A stretch of DNA of 64,000 nucleotides from Paenibacillus glucanolyticus NBRC 15330 (GTDB lineage Bacteria; Bacillota; Bacilli; Paenibacillales; Paenibacillaceae), in NCBI RefSeq assembly GCF_004000885.1, contig NZ_BIMC01000010.1:1-64000 (forward strand), given 5' to 3'. The notes beneath the pieces were generated by a model. It saw nothing but the letters and a program-made list of their open reading frames with translations, was not told where the DNA came from and ran no database searches. Positions 34,387 through 43,405 of this stretch are shown in pieces. How positions within the stretch are numbered: position 1 is the stretch's first letter; the number at the start of each line of letters is the position of its first letter. Made by a program: the position numbers and the translations under genes.

Positions 34387-35082
34387 TCAGATAGAAAAGC
34401 GATAGCCTGCTCCCCAAACCGTCTCAATATACTGTGGATTGGAAGAATCCAGCTCCAATTTTTCGCGCAGCTTGCGGACATGCACCGTTACGGTTGCTAT
34501 ATCTCCATTGGAATCCATACCCCAAATTCGTTCAAACAGTTCATTTTTGCTGAATACGCGGTTAGGGTGGCTTGCCAAAAATTCGAGCAGGTTAAACTCT
34601 CGGGTCGTAAACACAACTTCCTGATTGCGCACGTACACTCTTCGAGCGGATTTATCAATGACCAGGCCGCGTATATGAATCTCTGCATTTTGAACCGTCT
34701 CTTGTTTGCCCATCAGTCTCTTGTATCTCATCAGATGTGCCTTGGCTCTTGCAACTAATTCGCTTGGGCTGAACGGCTTGGTAATATAATCGTCGGCGCC
34801 GAGATTAAAGGCTCGGATTTTATCAATCTCTTCATTCTTGGCCGAAACGATTAGAATCGGGACCTCCTTGTTCTTCCTGATCTGGCGACATAATTCAAAG
34901 CCGTTCATCCCGGGGAGCTGCAGGTCGACAACGATGAGACTGTAGTCCTCGTTAAGTGCCAGATGTAATCCCTCATTGCCCGTATGGCATAAATCTGCGA
35001 AAAATCCATTCAGTTCAAAATAATCCCGCTCCAGCTGAGCAATTGTAGTCTCATCTTCAATGATGAGTATGCGTGTGGTCAT
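34387..35082 (-). CDS. OmpR/PhoB-family response regulator
   Basis: 231 residues. The receiver domain has the acidic pocket (IIEDE), phospho-acceptor Asp53 in VVDLQLPG and the Lys in DYITKPF. The winged-helix output domain (about 130-231) has the typical TTREFNLLEFLASHPNRVFSKNELFERIWG and VTVHVRKLREKLE. It is encoded 9 bp after the histidine kinase gene in the same direction, so the two are translated together. Target genes are unknown; the downstream SLH gene is one candidate. Confidence 0.95.
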   Translation of the reverse strand: MTTRILIIEDETTIAQLERDYFELNGFFADLCHTGNEGLHLALNEDYSLIVVDLQLPGMNGFELCRQIRKNKEVPILIVSAKNEEIDKIRAFNLGADDYITKPFSPSELVARAKAHLMRYKRLMGKQETVQNAEIHIRGLVIDKSARRVYVRNQEVVFTTREFNLLEFLASHPNRVFSKNELFERIWGMDSNGDIATVTVHVRKLREKLELDSSNPQYIETVWGAGYRFSI

Positions 35083-35091
35083 GGATCCTCC

Positions 35092-36552
35092 TTAATTGAT
35101 CGCCCTTTTGAGTGTAAAGAACAGGCTTGTACCGACTCCCAGCTCGCTTTCCGCCCAGATGGTACCCCCATGCCCTTCTATAATCTGGCTTGCAATAGCC
35201 AGCCCAAGCCCGCTGCCACCCGTAGAAGAATTGCGAGATGGTTCAACGCGGTAGAACCGTTCGAATATATGCGGGATCGCGTCGCGCGGGATGCCCATCC
35301 CATTATCTTGGATTTCAACCGTCACCCATTCGGGAGATATTCGGGTCGAGACACGAATGGTTTTGGGTTGCTTATCCATAAAATTTTGGGCATTTCCAAT
35401 AATATTGAGCACTGTTCGCTTCAATTTTTCCAGATCGGCTATGACCTCAACTCGATCCGCCGTACGCTCCATCCACTCCAGTTGAATCCCCTTTTCATCC
35501 AGAATGAACTGAAGTTCATCAATGCAGTCGTCTAGAAAGCCGATGATATCTACAGGCTCGAACATGAATGGCACTTGCTTCGAATCAAGCTTGGAGTACA
35601 GGAACAACTCACCCACAAGTTTATCGAGATCAACCGCTTTGGCATAAATGATGTTCACGTACTTATCCATCTTCTCCGGTGTATCGGCAACTCCGTCGCG
35701 AATCCCTTCGATGTATCCTTTGATACTTGTAATAGGTGTACGCAAATCATGCGATATATTGGAGATCAGCTCCTTCCGGTTCTCTTCATCCTGAAGCCGG
35801 AGCTGAATCGAGGCCTGCAGCCGCTTTCGCATATCCTCAAAGGCCTCGTTCAATTGTCCGATTTCGTCTTTCGTCTGCAAATCAAGCGAGAATTGGAGAT
35901 TTCCCTCCTTGATGTGCTCAGCCGAATTCCGGAGCAAATCAAGCGGTTTGACAACGCTGCGGGTAATCCAGCGGTATAACAGTACATTCGTTATCACAAT
36001 GATGCCGATCAGAATCAGAACGAGGACAGGCAGCAGCTTGCGTGTCACTTCACCAAAGGGACTACGCTCCCGTATGACAAAGACACTTCCTTTCGCACCA
36101 TCCGAATAACGGAAATCATACTTGGCATAAGCATAGAATCGTTCGCCAATGTTAAACGTATGGCGGATCTGATTGTTGTTCAAGTCATAATGAGGCAGAC
36201 TCCGTTCCAGCTCGGGCTGATTGAATGTATGGGATTCAAACACCTGATCTTTTTCCCGGCGGACATAGAGCCCGGCTCTCACCGTTCTCAGCTTGAAATC
36301 ATATTCCTTCAGCAGCTCTTGGTTTTGGAGCTCGTCCGGTTCATTCTTAGCCAGGTATTTCAATTCAAGAAAGATGGACTCCTCTTGCTCTGTTAGCGGG
36401 TTGACCTGATAATGCACTTTATAAAAATCCCGAATGTCGCGAATGTCGCCGGTTGCTGCGATGGTAAACAATCCGGCAATCAACACAAATACCAACAAGC
36501 TGAGGACAAGCATGCCGGTATAGGATAATAACAATTTAATTCGGATGGACAT
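35092..36552 (-). CDS. Sensor histidine kinase
   Basis: 486 residues. Membrane helix 1 (8-32), an extracytoplasmic sensor (about 33-172), membrane helix 2 (173-195) and a HAMP domain come first. The HisKA box follows with phospho-acceptor His268 (NISHDLRTPITS). The HATPase domain carries DNGMGIP, FERFYRV and GGSGLGLAIASQIIEGHGG. The N box is somewhat unusual (NIIGNAQNFMDKQ). The kinase gene precedes the regulator gene, the reverse of the commonest order. The sensor region has no recognisable ligand domain. It probably monitors the envelope or an extracellular signal. Confidence 0.94.
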   Translation of the reverse strand: MSIRIKLLLSYTGMLVLSLLVFVLIAGLFTIAATGDIRDIRDFYKVHYQVNPLTEQEESIFLELKYLAKNEPDELQNQELLKEYDFKLRTVRAGLYVRREKDQVFESHTFNQPELERSLPHYDLNNNQIRHTFNIGERFYAYAKYDFRYSDGAKGSVFVIRERSPFGEVTRKLLPVLVLILIGIIVITNVLLYRWITRSVVKPLDLLRNSAEHIKEGNLQFSLDLQTKDEIGQLNEAFEDMRKRLQASIQLRLQDEENRKELISNISHDLRTPITSIKGYIEGIRDGVADTPEKMDKYVNIIYAKAVDLDKLVGELFLYSKLDSKQVPFMFEPVDIIGFLDDCIDELQFILDEKGIQLEWMERTADRVEVIADLEKLKRTVLNIIGNAQNFMDKQPKTIRVSTRISPEWVTVEIQDNGMGIPRDAIPHIFERFYRVEPSRNSSTGGSGLGLAIASQIIEGHGGTIWAESELGVGTSLFFTLKRAIN

Positions 36553-36627
36553 CTATTTACCTCGCTTTGGCAGAGGATCGTCGCCTGATTTCGTGATTCC
36601 CACTGCATCACCCCTTACAGGGATGAA

Positions 36628-37854
36628 TTAAAATGAACCCGAAACGATATCCCCTTTGAACATCGTAACGACTCGCCTGGATCTTCTTGCAATGGCTTCG
36701 GCGGAGCATGAGGCTTCAACGAACACGATGCTTGCTTCGTCTCCGACTCGCGGCCATACCTGCTCCCCCTTGTCATTAAGCGGTGTTATGCCACCGGTTA
36801 TATAGCGGAGTGTGTGCGCCAGTGAGCGTTCATCCACCCATCTGGATATTTCCGCTAAACGACCTGCACGTTCCAACACATCCCCATTGCCAAAGGGCGA
36901 CCATACATCAAAAATGTTATCGCATCCAACTGCCACCTCTACTCCACGCTTGTGCAGCAGACCAACGGGAGGGAACGTTCGGCCAATCGGCACGCTGGTT
37001 ATAATAGCAATTCCTGCATCGGCTAATAAATCCCCCATCTCCTCTGCTTCGGACGGTGATATATCGCCCAGACCAAATGCATGACTAATCGCAACCTTCC
37101 CCTGCAGCCCTGCTTCCTGGGTTAGCTGCGCCAGTCTCTTCAAGGTGTATATCCCCTGGTGGTCGGCATCATGCAAATGCAAATCGATTCCTGCGTTACC
37201 TTCGACTGCGAGCTCCACCATTTGCTGCAGGGAGGCCTCGATATCGCCATCAACCGTAGCCGGATCAACGCCTCCGACCAAGCCGGCTCCTCTGCGAAGA
37301 GCTTCCCGCACCCATTCCTTTGCCTGTGACCGCAATAAACCATGCTGCGGAAAGGCAACGATTTCGTGTGACAGCTTGCCCTCAAAGCTGTGCAAGGCTT
37401 GCTGAACAGCTTCCAAATGGTCTAATCCAGCCTCCGGATATATATCCACATGTGTACGTACATGTGTTACTCCGGAGTCTACATAGAGGTTGAGCAGTTT
37501 TTCCGCGCGGTCCTGGATACGAGTATCAAGCGAAGGCAGTGTTTTCTTCTCCATATCCAAGCGTTCAAATATACTGGAGACCGGCGTTACGGAACGCCAA
37601 CGGTCACCTAGCAGCGTTTTATCCAGATGACAATGCTTTTCAACAAAAGACGGAAGCAGCAGCAGCCCTTTCACATCCTGTTGAACGGCTTGGTCCGGGA
37701 TGTTTGTGTCGCAAGAAACCACCTTCGCGATTTTTCCATCCTCTATAAACAGATGACAACTTTCCGTCCTGGTGCCTGTAATGACACCATCTTGAATATT
37801 ATAGCCGCTCTCCAGCCGGGCGTTTGTCAACCAATAAGATGACTTCATATCCAT
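36628..37854 (-). CDS. Cytosine deaminase-like amidohydrolase
   Basis: 408 residues, amidohydrolase superfamily. Metal and catalytic motifs: EKHCHLDKTLLGDRW, THVRTHVDIYPEAG, DLHLHDADHQG, ISHAFGLGD and VGCDNIFDVWSPFGNGD. The order and HCHLDK motif fit the CodA/AtzC-like deaminase branch rather than dihydroorotases. It would deaminate or hydrolyse a cytosine-like or N-substituted heterocycle in the cytoplasm; exact substrate unknown. Two Met codons (37854, 37848) follow GAGAGGGG; either may be used. It stands alone, with no nucleobase transporter nearby. Confidence 0.88.
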   Translation of the reverse strand: MDMKSSYWLTNARLESGYNIQDGVITGTRTESCHLFIEDGKIAKVVSCDTNIPDQAVQQDVKGLLLLPSFVEKHCHLDKTLLGDRWRSVTPVSSIFERLDMEKKTLPSLDTRIQDRAEKLLNLYVDSGVTHVRTHVDIYPEAGLDHLEAVQQALHSFEGKLSHEIVAFPQHGLLRSQAKEWVREALRRGAGLVGGVDPATVDGDIEASLQQMVELAVEGNAGIDLHLHDADHQGIYTLKRLAQLTQEAGLQGKVAISHAFGLGDISPSEAEEMGDLLADAGIAIITSVPIGRTFPPVGLLHKRGVEVAVGCDNIFDVWSPFGNGDVLERAGRLAEISRWVDERSLAHTLRYITGGITPLNDKGEQVWPRVGDEASIVFVEASCSAEAIARRSRRVVTMFKGDIVSGSF

Positions 37855-37959
37855 CGATCCCCTCTCTCCTAAACTGGTTTACGATTATGCTAACATAGGA
37901 TCAACTATATGGATAATATGTATTAAATAAGATTCACTTAGGTTTTTCATATAGAAGAA

Positions 37960-37986
37960 AGAGAAAAACCACCCGCTAGGATGGTT
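37960..37986 (-). terminator. Probable terminator of the APH-type kinase gene
   Basis: Minus strand AACCATCC-TAGC-GGGTGGTT followed by TTTCTCTTTC, about 130 bp past the stop at 38117. Confidence 0.55.
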
Positions 37987-38116
37987 CACAATAAGATGGT
38001 TCATATAGTTTTTACGATAATAACGTTCAAAAAACAAAACACCGCGATGTAAGCAATGTTAAAAACAGCGTCTGCTTCCCATGTGAACCAGCAAGATATG
38101 CCTCCCCGTACACGGA

Positions 38117-39091
38117 CTATACAATATAAAATATGCGTTCTCCTGATAAATAAGGAATGCAGTAATCCGCGCACAATTTTGGCATCCGCTCACGCATCCA
38201 GGCATGCACGGATTCGTTCTCCATCTGGAAGACATAATATCCGATAATGGCCACGAGCATGAACCCTTCGAGCAGCACGAGCTCATTCTGACCGGTTATA
38301 TTGTCGCCATAATATCCTCTAAGGAATAGATCACGATGTTCCGAAGGAATCATCATAGCCCCCATAGCTACGTCCGTATAATAATACCCCGGTCCGAAAA
38401 AACCAAAATCAATAAAACTAAATTCACCTTCCGGCGTCATAATGATGTTTCCTAAACTCAGGTCACCGTGAATGAGCCCCCAGGCACCCTCACTCCCTCT
38501 GTCTTCAAGCCTCGTGTTAACCCATCTTAGCGTTGTCTCTATGATGGAAACATCGGAAGATGTAAACAATCCCTTCTCTAAACCCCGCTTGATGACCTCA
38601 ATCATGTATTCATGATAGGCGGTTCCTTGACTGGGACGCTTATCCAAGCCTTCCTGCTGATGCTGGCTGTAGAAACGGTGCAGCTCCGCAATATGAGCCC
38701 CCAGCCGCTCAACCACTGCCGGGTCCTTCACGTCATCCTTTTGCAGATCCCTGCCTTCCAGCCAGGTAAGTACGGAACTGTTCCACGTCTTCCCTTCGTG
38801 CTGTATGATCGTAATCAGTTCGCCATCCCGATTACGGAGTGGCTTCTGAACATGAAGATTGCTCCAGCTTGACAGGCCTTCCAGCATGTTCAGCTCTGCT
38901 TGCAGACCCTCATAGGTATGCTGTAAGCCGGCCATGCTGTCTTTGACCGGTTGATGAATGCGCAGCAAATAGGAGCTGCCGTTCACCTCATCCACTTTGT
39001 AGGTTCTATTCTCGTTATGTCGTATAAAGGTAGTCTCGGATTCCTCAATGCCGTAACCTCTTAAAACATCCTGAAGTTCTTCATCCCTCAT
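38117..39091 (-). CDS. APH-family phosphotransferase (homoserine kinase II-like)
   Basis: 324 residues. The aminoglycoside-phosphotransferase fold is marked by the catalytic loop IHGDLSLGNI and the metal-binding SFIDFGFFGPGYYYTDVA. The N-terminal ATP lobe shows YKVDEVNGSSYLLRIH. Members phosphorylate small molecules such as homoserine, choline, aminoglycosides or macrolides, so resistance should not be assumed. The ATG follows AAGGAGA. It is divergent from the VanY-like peptidase 200 bp away. The substrate is unknown. Confidence 0.88.
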   Translation of the reverse strand: MRDEELQDVLRGYGIEESETTFIRHNENRTYKVDEVNGSSYLLRIHQPVKDSMAGLQHTYEGLQAELNMLEGLSSWSNLHVQKPLRNRDGELITIIQHEGKTWNSSVLTWLEGRDLQKDDVKDPAVVERLGAHIAELHRFYSQHQQEGLDKRPSQGTAYHEYMIEVIKRGLEKGLFTSSDVSIIETTLRWVNTRLEDRGSEGAWGLIHGDLSLGNIIMTPEGEFSFIDFGFFGPGYYYTDVAMGAMMIPSEHRDLFLRGYYGDNITGQNELVLLEGFMLVAIIGYYVFQMENESVHAWMRERMPKLCADYCIPYLSGERIFYIV

Positions 39092-39291
39092 ATGTATTTC
39101 TCCTTACGATCAGTATAGGACTTTCGGGTGCTCCATATTAAATAATAACTCGATCTGCATGTCATTTCATCCTCCCCAAAAAAGCGAGTCACCTCAAGCT
39201 CGTTTTGTTTACATTTCAGAAACATATTAGAGACTCTATCGATATAACTCTCCTATATACTGAGTAAACAGCTAACGAGGAGGGACATCAT

Positions 39292-40083
39292 ATGAGAATG
39301 AATGGGGTTAAATACAAATCCATTCTACCAGTCGTCATGATCGGTTTGGTGGTTGCAAGTTTAATGATGAACGGTTTCGATACCGTTTCAGGAATGAACC
39401 AAGTGGAAGCGGCTGCGGCATCTTCCTCCAGTTCCACCTTCACTGCGTTTTTGGCAAACAACGCACCTGGCCGGACGCTGAAGTATGTTAACGGCGTTAC
39501 CACGGTCACAAATCTATCAAGTACCGTTGTGCTGGTCAATAAAAAGAGAAACCTGCCTTCCCATTATGTACCGCAAGATTTGGTTATACCCCAAATTCCG
39601 TTCAGCTTCTCGGGGCCTAGTCCCAAAAAACAGATGAGAAAAATAGCTGCAACCTCGCTGGAAAAACTGTTCGCTGCCGCCAAGAAAGACGGAATTGATC
39701 TCAAAGCTGTGTCGGGCTACCGCTCCTACGCAACCCAAAAATCCATATTCGAACGCAATGCAAGCATTAAGGGCGAGGCTGCTGCCAACAAGACCAGTGC
39801 AAGACCAGGACAAAGCGAGCATCAGACCGGTCTGAGCATGGATATATCGAGTGCTTCCGTAGGTTATGCGCTGGAGCAGAGCTTTGGAAATACCAAGGAA
39901 GGCAAATGGCTGAAAGTCAACGCCCCTAAATACGGATTCATTATTCGTTACGGTAAAGGTCAGGAGAAAGGGACCGGCTATTCCTACGAGCCTTGGCATG
40001 TTCGTTATGTAGGGGTATTCATTGCCGGAGAAATTACGAGACAAAACCTGACCCTCGAGCAATATCTGGAAAAAAAACAATAA
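39292..40083 (+). CDS. D-alanyl-D-alanine carboxypeptidase (VanY family)
   Basis: 263 residues with an N-terminal signal or anchor segment (YKSILPVVMIGLVVASLMM) and an Ala/Ser-rich linker. The M15B zinc peptidase domain carries SGYRSYATQKSIF, the metal ligands in SEHQTGLSMDIS (His and Asp) and the last ligand His in YEPWHVRYVG. It trims terminal D-Ala from peptidoglycan stem peptides at the outer membrane face. The ATG follows GAGGAGGG. There is no vancomycin-resistance cluster around it, so it is most likely ordinary wall metabolism. A terminator follows. Confidence 0.93.
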   Translation: MRMNGVKYKSILPVVMIGLVVASLMMNGFDTVSGMNQVEAAAASSSSSTFTAFLANNAPGRTLKYVNGVTTVTNLSSTVVLVNKKRNLPSHYVPQDLVIPQIPFSFSGPSPKKQMRKIAATSLEKLFAAAKKDGIDLKAVSGYRSYATQKSIFERNASIKGEAAANKTSARPGQSEHQTGLSMDISSASVGYALEQSFGNTKEGKWLKVNAPKYGFIIRYGKGQEKGTGYSYEPWHVRYVGVFIAGEITRQNLTLEQYLEKKQ

Positions 40084-40099
40084 TAACACGAAACGTTTT

Positions 40100-40125
40100 T
40101 GGGCCATTGCGGGCCCATTTTTTTC
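40100..40125 (+). terminator. Terminator of the VanY gene
   Basis: TGGGCC and GGCCCA pair around a 6-nt loop, followed by TTTTTTTT, 17 bp past the stop. Confidence 0.8.
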
Positions 40126-40277
40126 GCCTAATTTCCTCTTGAATTTGCTTGCAGGTACAACCGCATATTTTGCAACACAACATGGGGACAAAGTACTCCA
40201 GATAGCCTAAACACGTACATTAACAGCAGCAGACAGGTTAGTTAGCACAGTATGATTTTCGCAAAGAGGTGAAAACA

Positions 40278-41741
40278 GTGCCTATTAAATCGGGGAAAGA
40301 GTATATCGAGCGGATTGATAAGCAAAATATCAACATTTGGTATAAAGGAGAACGTATCGAAGGTCCTTTATCACAGCATCCTGCATTTCAAGGTCTTATT
40401 GAAACCCAAGCCGATCTTTATGATATGCAATGTGATGCGTGCTATTTAGACCGGATGACCTATCCTTCACCTGATACGGGAGAGCTTGTTGGTTTATCTT
40501 TTCTCCCGCCAAGGAATGCCGAGGATTTACAAAAACGCAGAATCATGATGGAGCTCTGGGCGAACAGGCACCATGGATTCTTAGGACGCTCTCCCGATTA
40601 CATGAACACCGCGATCATGGCTCTATTCACGGCCGCTGATATTCTTGAAGAGCATAATCCGCAATATGCCGACAACCTCAGGCGATATTATGCATACTGC
40701 CGGGAGCATGATATTACCTTGTCCCATGCGTTCATCCAGCCCTACGCGAGCAAGCTATCCGGTCAGAATGACGATGTAGAGGATTCCATCGCTGCTAAAG
40801 TCGTAGAAATTAACGACAACGGGATGGTCATAAGCGGAGCTTTTATGATGGCTACGCAAGGTGCTACTTGTGAGGAGATGTTAGTCTTTCCGACTCCGTC
40901 ACCCACGATATTCAATAATGTGAATCCATCTGCCTTTGCCTTTGCGGTACCCAATGATCTGCCAGGGATGGCTTTTATCTGCCGCGAGAGTTACGGAGCC
41001 AGCTCCACCTATGATCACCCCTTGAGCGCAAGATACGAAGAGATGGATACACTCGTTATATTTGATCGTGTTCTTGTGCCGCATGATCGCATATTTTATT
41101 ACGGGGATGAAGCCTATGCGGGGCGATTGTTTGGCGAGAGTCACTTCCATACCCATATGGCCCATCAAATCACCACTCGTTATATTGTAAAAACCGAGTT
41201 TTTACTCGGTTTGCTAGAGTCATTGGCAGATGAGCAAAATGTAGGGCTTGAGCCGCAAATGGTTTTGAACGTTTCCAAGATCATTACATTCATCGAGACC
41301 TTTAAAGCCTTAAGACTGGCTTCTGAACAAGGCGCTCTCCATGATAAATTCGGATATCTCGTTCCTGCCACAAGCCCGCTTCTGGCTTCCAGCATCCTGT
41401 TCCCCAAATTTTATCCTGAGATGGTTGAGATGATTCAAATTCTCGGTTCCAGCGGCCTGATCATGATTCCCTCCAAGCTGGATTTCGTGTCTGATTCAAG
41501 ACACTACCTCGACCAATATTTAAAAGGAACAACCTCAGAGGCCTACGACCGTATCGCCTTGTTCAGGCTGGCCTGGGAGATTGGGGCAAGCTCATTCGGT
41601 GGCCGGCAAACCCAGTTCGAACGATTCTTCTTCGGCAATGCACATACGGTCGCTTATCGCATGTACAACAGTTATGAGGATCACGAACAGCTCCGGCAAT
41701 TGATCAACGATTTTATAGCCAAAAACAACAGTGCATCTTAG
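40278..41741 (+). CDS. 4-hydroxyphenylacetate 3-monooxygenase (HpaB) family oxygenase
   Basis: About 487 residues, normal for the HpaB oxygenase component. The N-terminal KSGKEYIERIDKQNINIWYKGERIE, the HPAF and LSHAFIQPYASK segments and the C-terminal QFERFFFGNA are family features. The fold is acyl-CoA-dehydrogenase-like and uses reduced FAD supplied by a separate flavin reductase to hydroxylate phenols. The frame opens at GTG 40269, but GTG 40278 sits 6 nt after AAGAGGTG and is the likelier start. No reductase (HpaC) or aromatic-degradation genes are in the window, so the physiological substrate is open. Confidence 0.9.
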   Translation: MPIKSGKEYIERIDKQNINIWYKGERIEGPLSQHPAFQGLIETQADLYDMQCDACYLDRMTYPSPDTGELVGLSFLPPRNAEDLQKRRIMMELWANRHHGFLGRSPDYMNTAIMALFTAADILEEHNPQYADNLRRYYAYCREHDITLSHAFIQPYASKLSGQNDDVEDSIAAKVVEINDNGMVISGAFMMATQGATCEEMLVFPTPSPTIFNNVNPSAFAFAVPNDLPGMAFICRESYGASSTYDHPLSARYEEMDTLVIFDRVLVPHDRIFYYGDEAYAGRLFGESHFHTHMAHQITTRYIVKTEFLLGLLESLADEQNVGLEPQMVLNVSKIITFIETFKALRLASEQGALHDKFGYLVPATSPLLASSILFPKFYPEMVEMIQILGSSGLIMIPSKLDFVSDSRHYLDQYLKGTTSEAYDRIALFRLAWEIGASSFGGRQTQFERFFFGNAHTVAYRMYNSYEDHEQLRQLINDFIAKNNSAS

Positions 41742-41822
41742 CACAATATGAGGCGGAACGAAACTCATATCATAACCTCTCTCATGCCTGTAAGGTATGG
41801 GAGAGGTCTTGTAGAGTTGACC

Positions 41823-42014
41823 TTACATAACAATCCTTGCTTTGAAGAGCTCCTCCAGCATAGAGATTTCAATGGGAACAGCCTGCTCCCTAGCCGTGCG
41901 AAGCAGCGACAATGCTGCAGTATATCCCAGGTTATTCATGATATAGCTCTGCTGGCTCGCATCCTCATTCGTTACACCTGTTTCAGTTGCTTTATTAAGC
42001 TGTTTCGTCATCAT
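41823..42014 (-). CDS. Possible small hypothetical protein
   Basis: 63 residues (MMTKQLNKATETG, NNLGYTAALSLLRTAREQ, MLEELFKARIVM). Composition and codon choice look coding and amphipathic, but there is no Shine-Dalgarno upstream of the ATG at 42014 and I recognise no family. The opposite strand of the same region reads KLFRHHTGISALEFRRK, which resembles the end of an AraC DNA-binding domain, so one of the two readings is probably spurious. Low confidence. Confidence 0.28.
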   Translation of the reverse strand: MMTKQLNKATETGVTNEDASQQSYIMNNLGYTAALSLLRTAREQAVPIEISMLEELFKARIVM

Positions 42015-42168
42015 ACCGGCATATCAGCGCTTGAGTTTCGAAGAAAGATAGAGTCGAGCTGGTTCTTGCACCTTCCGCTACTCGTATAATCCCATCAAAA
42101 AGCATATAATGTACGTTGATAGCGGTCTGAGATATTTGGATTTACCAAAAAGGAGAGTTGGAGTCGAT

Positions 42169-43023
42169 ATGCGTCTTATTTCATCCTTGAGCTCCTTCAT
42201 CAACGCTTGGCGGGATTATCCGGCCGAGAAGAATACGGTTCTGGGAAATCGCTATATTGTTCAAAACATGATTGGCGAAGGCAGTTACGGCTTAATATAT
42301 AAGTGCATGGATCGGAAAAGTGGTCAGATTGTAGCCGTCAAACAAGCAAGACCCAGCAAAGGCAGCTACGCAGAACACTTGCTGAATCGGGAGGCTGCCA
42401 TATTAAAATCTCTTCAGCATTCGCATATTCCGGCTTACCTGGATCTTTTTACGGACCATCGCCATATCTATCTGGTAATGTCCTATATGAATGGAGATAC
42501 GCTGGAAGACTTGATTTTTGAACAAAACCAAAAATATCAGGAAGCCGATTGCGTGTCTATTACGATGCAGCTTATGGAGCTGGTGCTGTACCTTCATAAA
42601 CAAGGTTTTGTTCATCTCGATCTGCGAATTCCCAACGTGCTGTTTAAGAATGGAGAATTGAATCTCATCGATTTTGGGTTGGCACGCAGAATTGGCGAGC
42701 CACCTCCGCTTCGGAAGCCAACACGGCCATGGTTCCGTCATGGCAGAAAGATATCTTCTGAACACCATAAAATATCGCAGGAAAGCGAGGATCTGCAGGA
42801 CATCGGCCATTTTATGCTGTTTATGCTGTACTCGGTCTATGAGCCCGAGAGCAGCCAAAGCGTTATCGCCGAGCGAAGCTGGCAGGAAGAATTGCAGCTC
42901 TCCAGTGAGTTGAAAATGATGATTGAACGCTTACTCCAGCTGCGAGATCCATATTCTGGATCTTCAGAGTTTATGAAAGAGCTGCGCTGGCTGGTTAACG
43001 CCAAAAACTTCCCATCCAAATGA
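42169..43023 (+). CDS. Eukaryotic-type Ser/Thr protein kinase
   Basis: 284 residues from the ATG at 42169, which follows AAGGAGAGTTGGAG; an in-frame ATG at 42109 has no such site. Kinase motifs in order: Gly-rich loop IGEGSYGLIY, catalytic Lys in VAVKQA, the loop HLDLRIPN (an HLD variant of HRD, with Asp and Asn kept) and metal-binding DFG in NLIDFGLARR. There is no membrane segment and no PASTA domain, so it is cytoplasmic and unlike PrkC; B. subtilis YbdM is the closest type I recall. A gene for a tiny Ser-, His- and Arg-rich protein follows 94 bp downstream and may encode a substrate. Confidence 0.92.
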   Translation: MRLISSLSSFINAWRDYPAEKNTVLGNRYIVQNMIGEGSYGLIYKCMDRKSGQIVAVKQARPSKGSYAEHLLNREAAILKSLQHSHIPAYLDLFTDHRHIYLVMSYMNGDTLEDLIFEQNQKYQEADCVSITMQLMELVLYLHKQGFVHLDLRIPNVLFKNGELNLIDFGLARRIGEPPPLRKPTRPWFRHGRKISSEHHKISQESEDLQDIGHFMLFMLYSVYEPESSQSVIAERSWQEELQLSSELKMMIERLLQLRDPYSGSSEFMKELRWLVNAKNFPSK

Positions 43024-43117
43024 TGGGAGGCCCTGAAGTTGATTATGGGGTTTACTCTGTGGTACGATCCGATTACGTAGACTGGAATAAGATGAACTAG
43101 AAAGGAGGAAGACCGAA

Positions 43118-43327
43118 ATGTTTAAGAAAATAATCAATAAGCTTCTTCACTCCTCATCTCATAGTGATAGTCGAAGGCATCATGGCAGCTCTGCTAAGAA
43201 TTACGGAAGAAAATACAGCAGCAGCCATGGGTATTCACGTCGTAAAGGCTCTTCTTCAGATTACAAGCGCAGGCATGGAAATCAAGGGCATGGCTATTAT
43301 AAAAATAGAAGAGGCAGCTCAAGCTGA
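43118..43327 (+). CDS. Small basic Ser/His/Tyr/Gly-rich protein
   Basis: 69 residues after a strong AAAGGAGGA. A short amphipathic start (MFKKIINKLLH) is followed by low-complexity sequence made of Ser, His, Tyr, Gly, Arg and Lys with repeated patterns such as SSSHGYSRRKGSSSDYKRRHG. The composition recalls CotG-type spore coat proteins, which are heavily phosphorylated, but no homology is claimed. It lies between the Ser/Thr kinase gene and a terminator and is probably co-expressed with the kinase. Confidence 0.75.
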   Translation: MFKKIINKLLHSSSHSDSRRHHGSSAKNYGRKYSSSHGYSRRKGSSSDYKRRHGNQGHGYYKNRRGSSS

Positions 43328-43349
43328 CGATATGGAACCAAGCACTTCT

Positions 43350-43376
43350 CCCCTCACATGGTTGAGGGGATTTTTT
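43350..43376 (+). terminator. Terminator after the kinase/small-protein pair
   Basis: CCCCTCA-CATGGT-TGAGGGG followed by ATTTTTTG, 23 bp past the small ORF. Confidence 0.88.
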
Positions 43377-43405
43377 GCGAGGAATGTCATACTGCAGCAA
43401 TGATT

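Noticed and set aside
39178-39207. AGCGAG/CTCG hairpin between the APH and VanY genes
   Set aside because: Stem is too short; it lies in a divergent promoter region where a terminator is not expected.
38117-40083. APH-type kinase next to VanY as an antibiotic-resistance island
   Set aside because: Both families have common housekeeping members; there is no vanR/S/H/A/X and no mobile element nearby.
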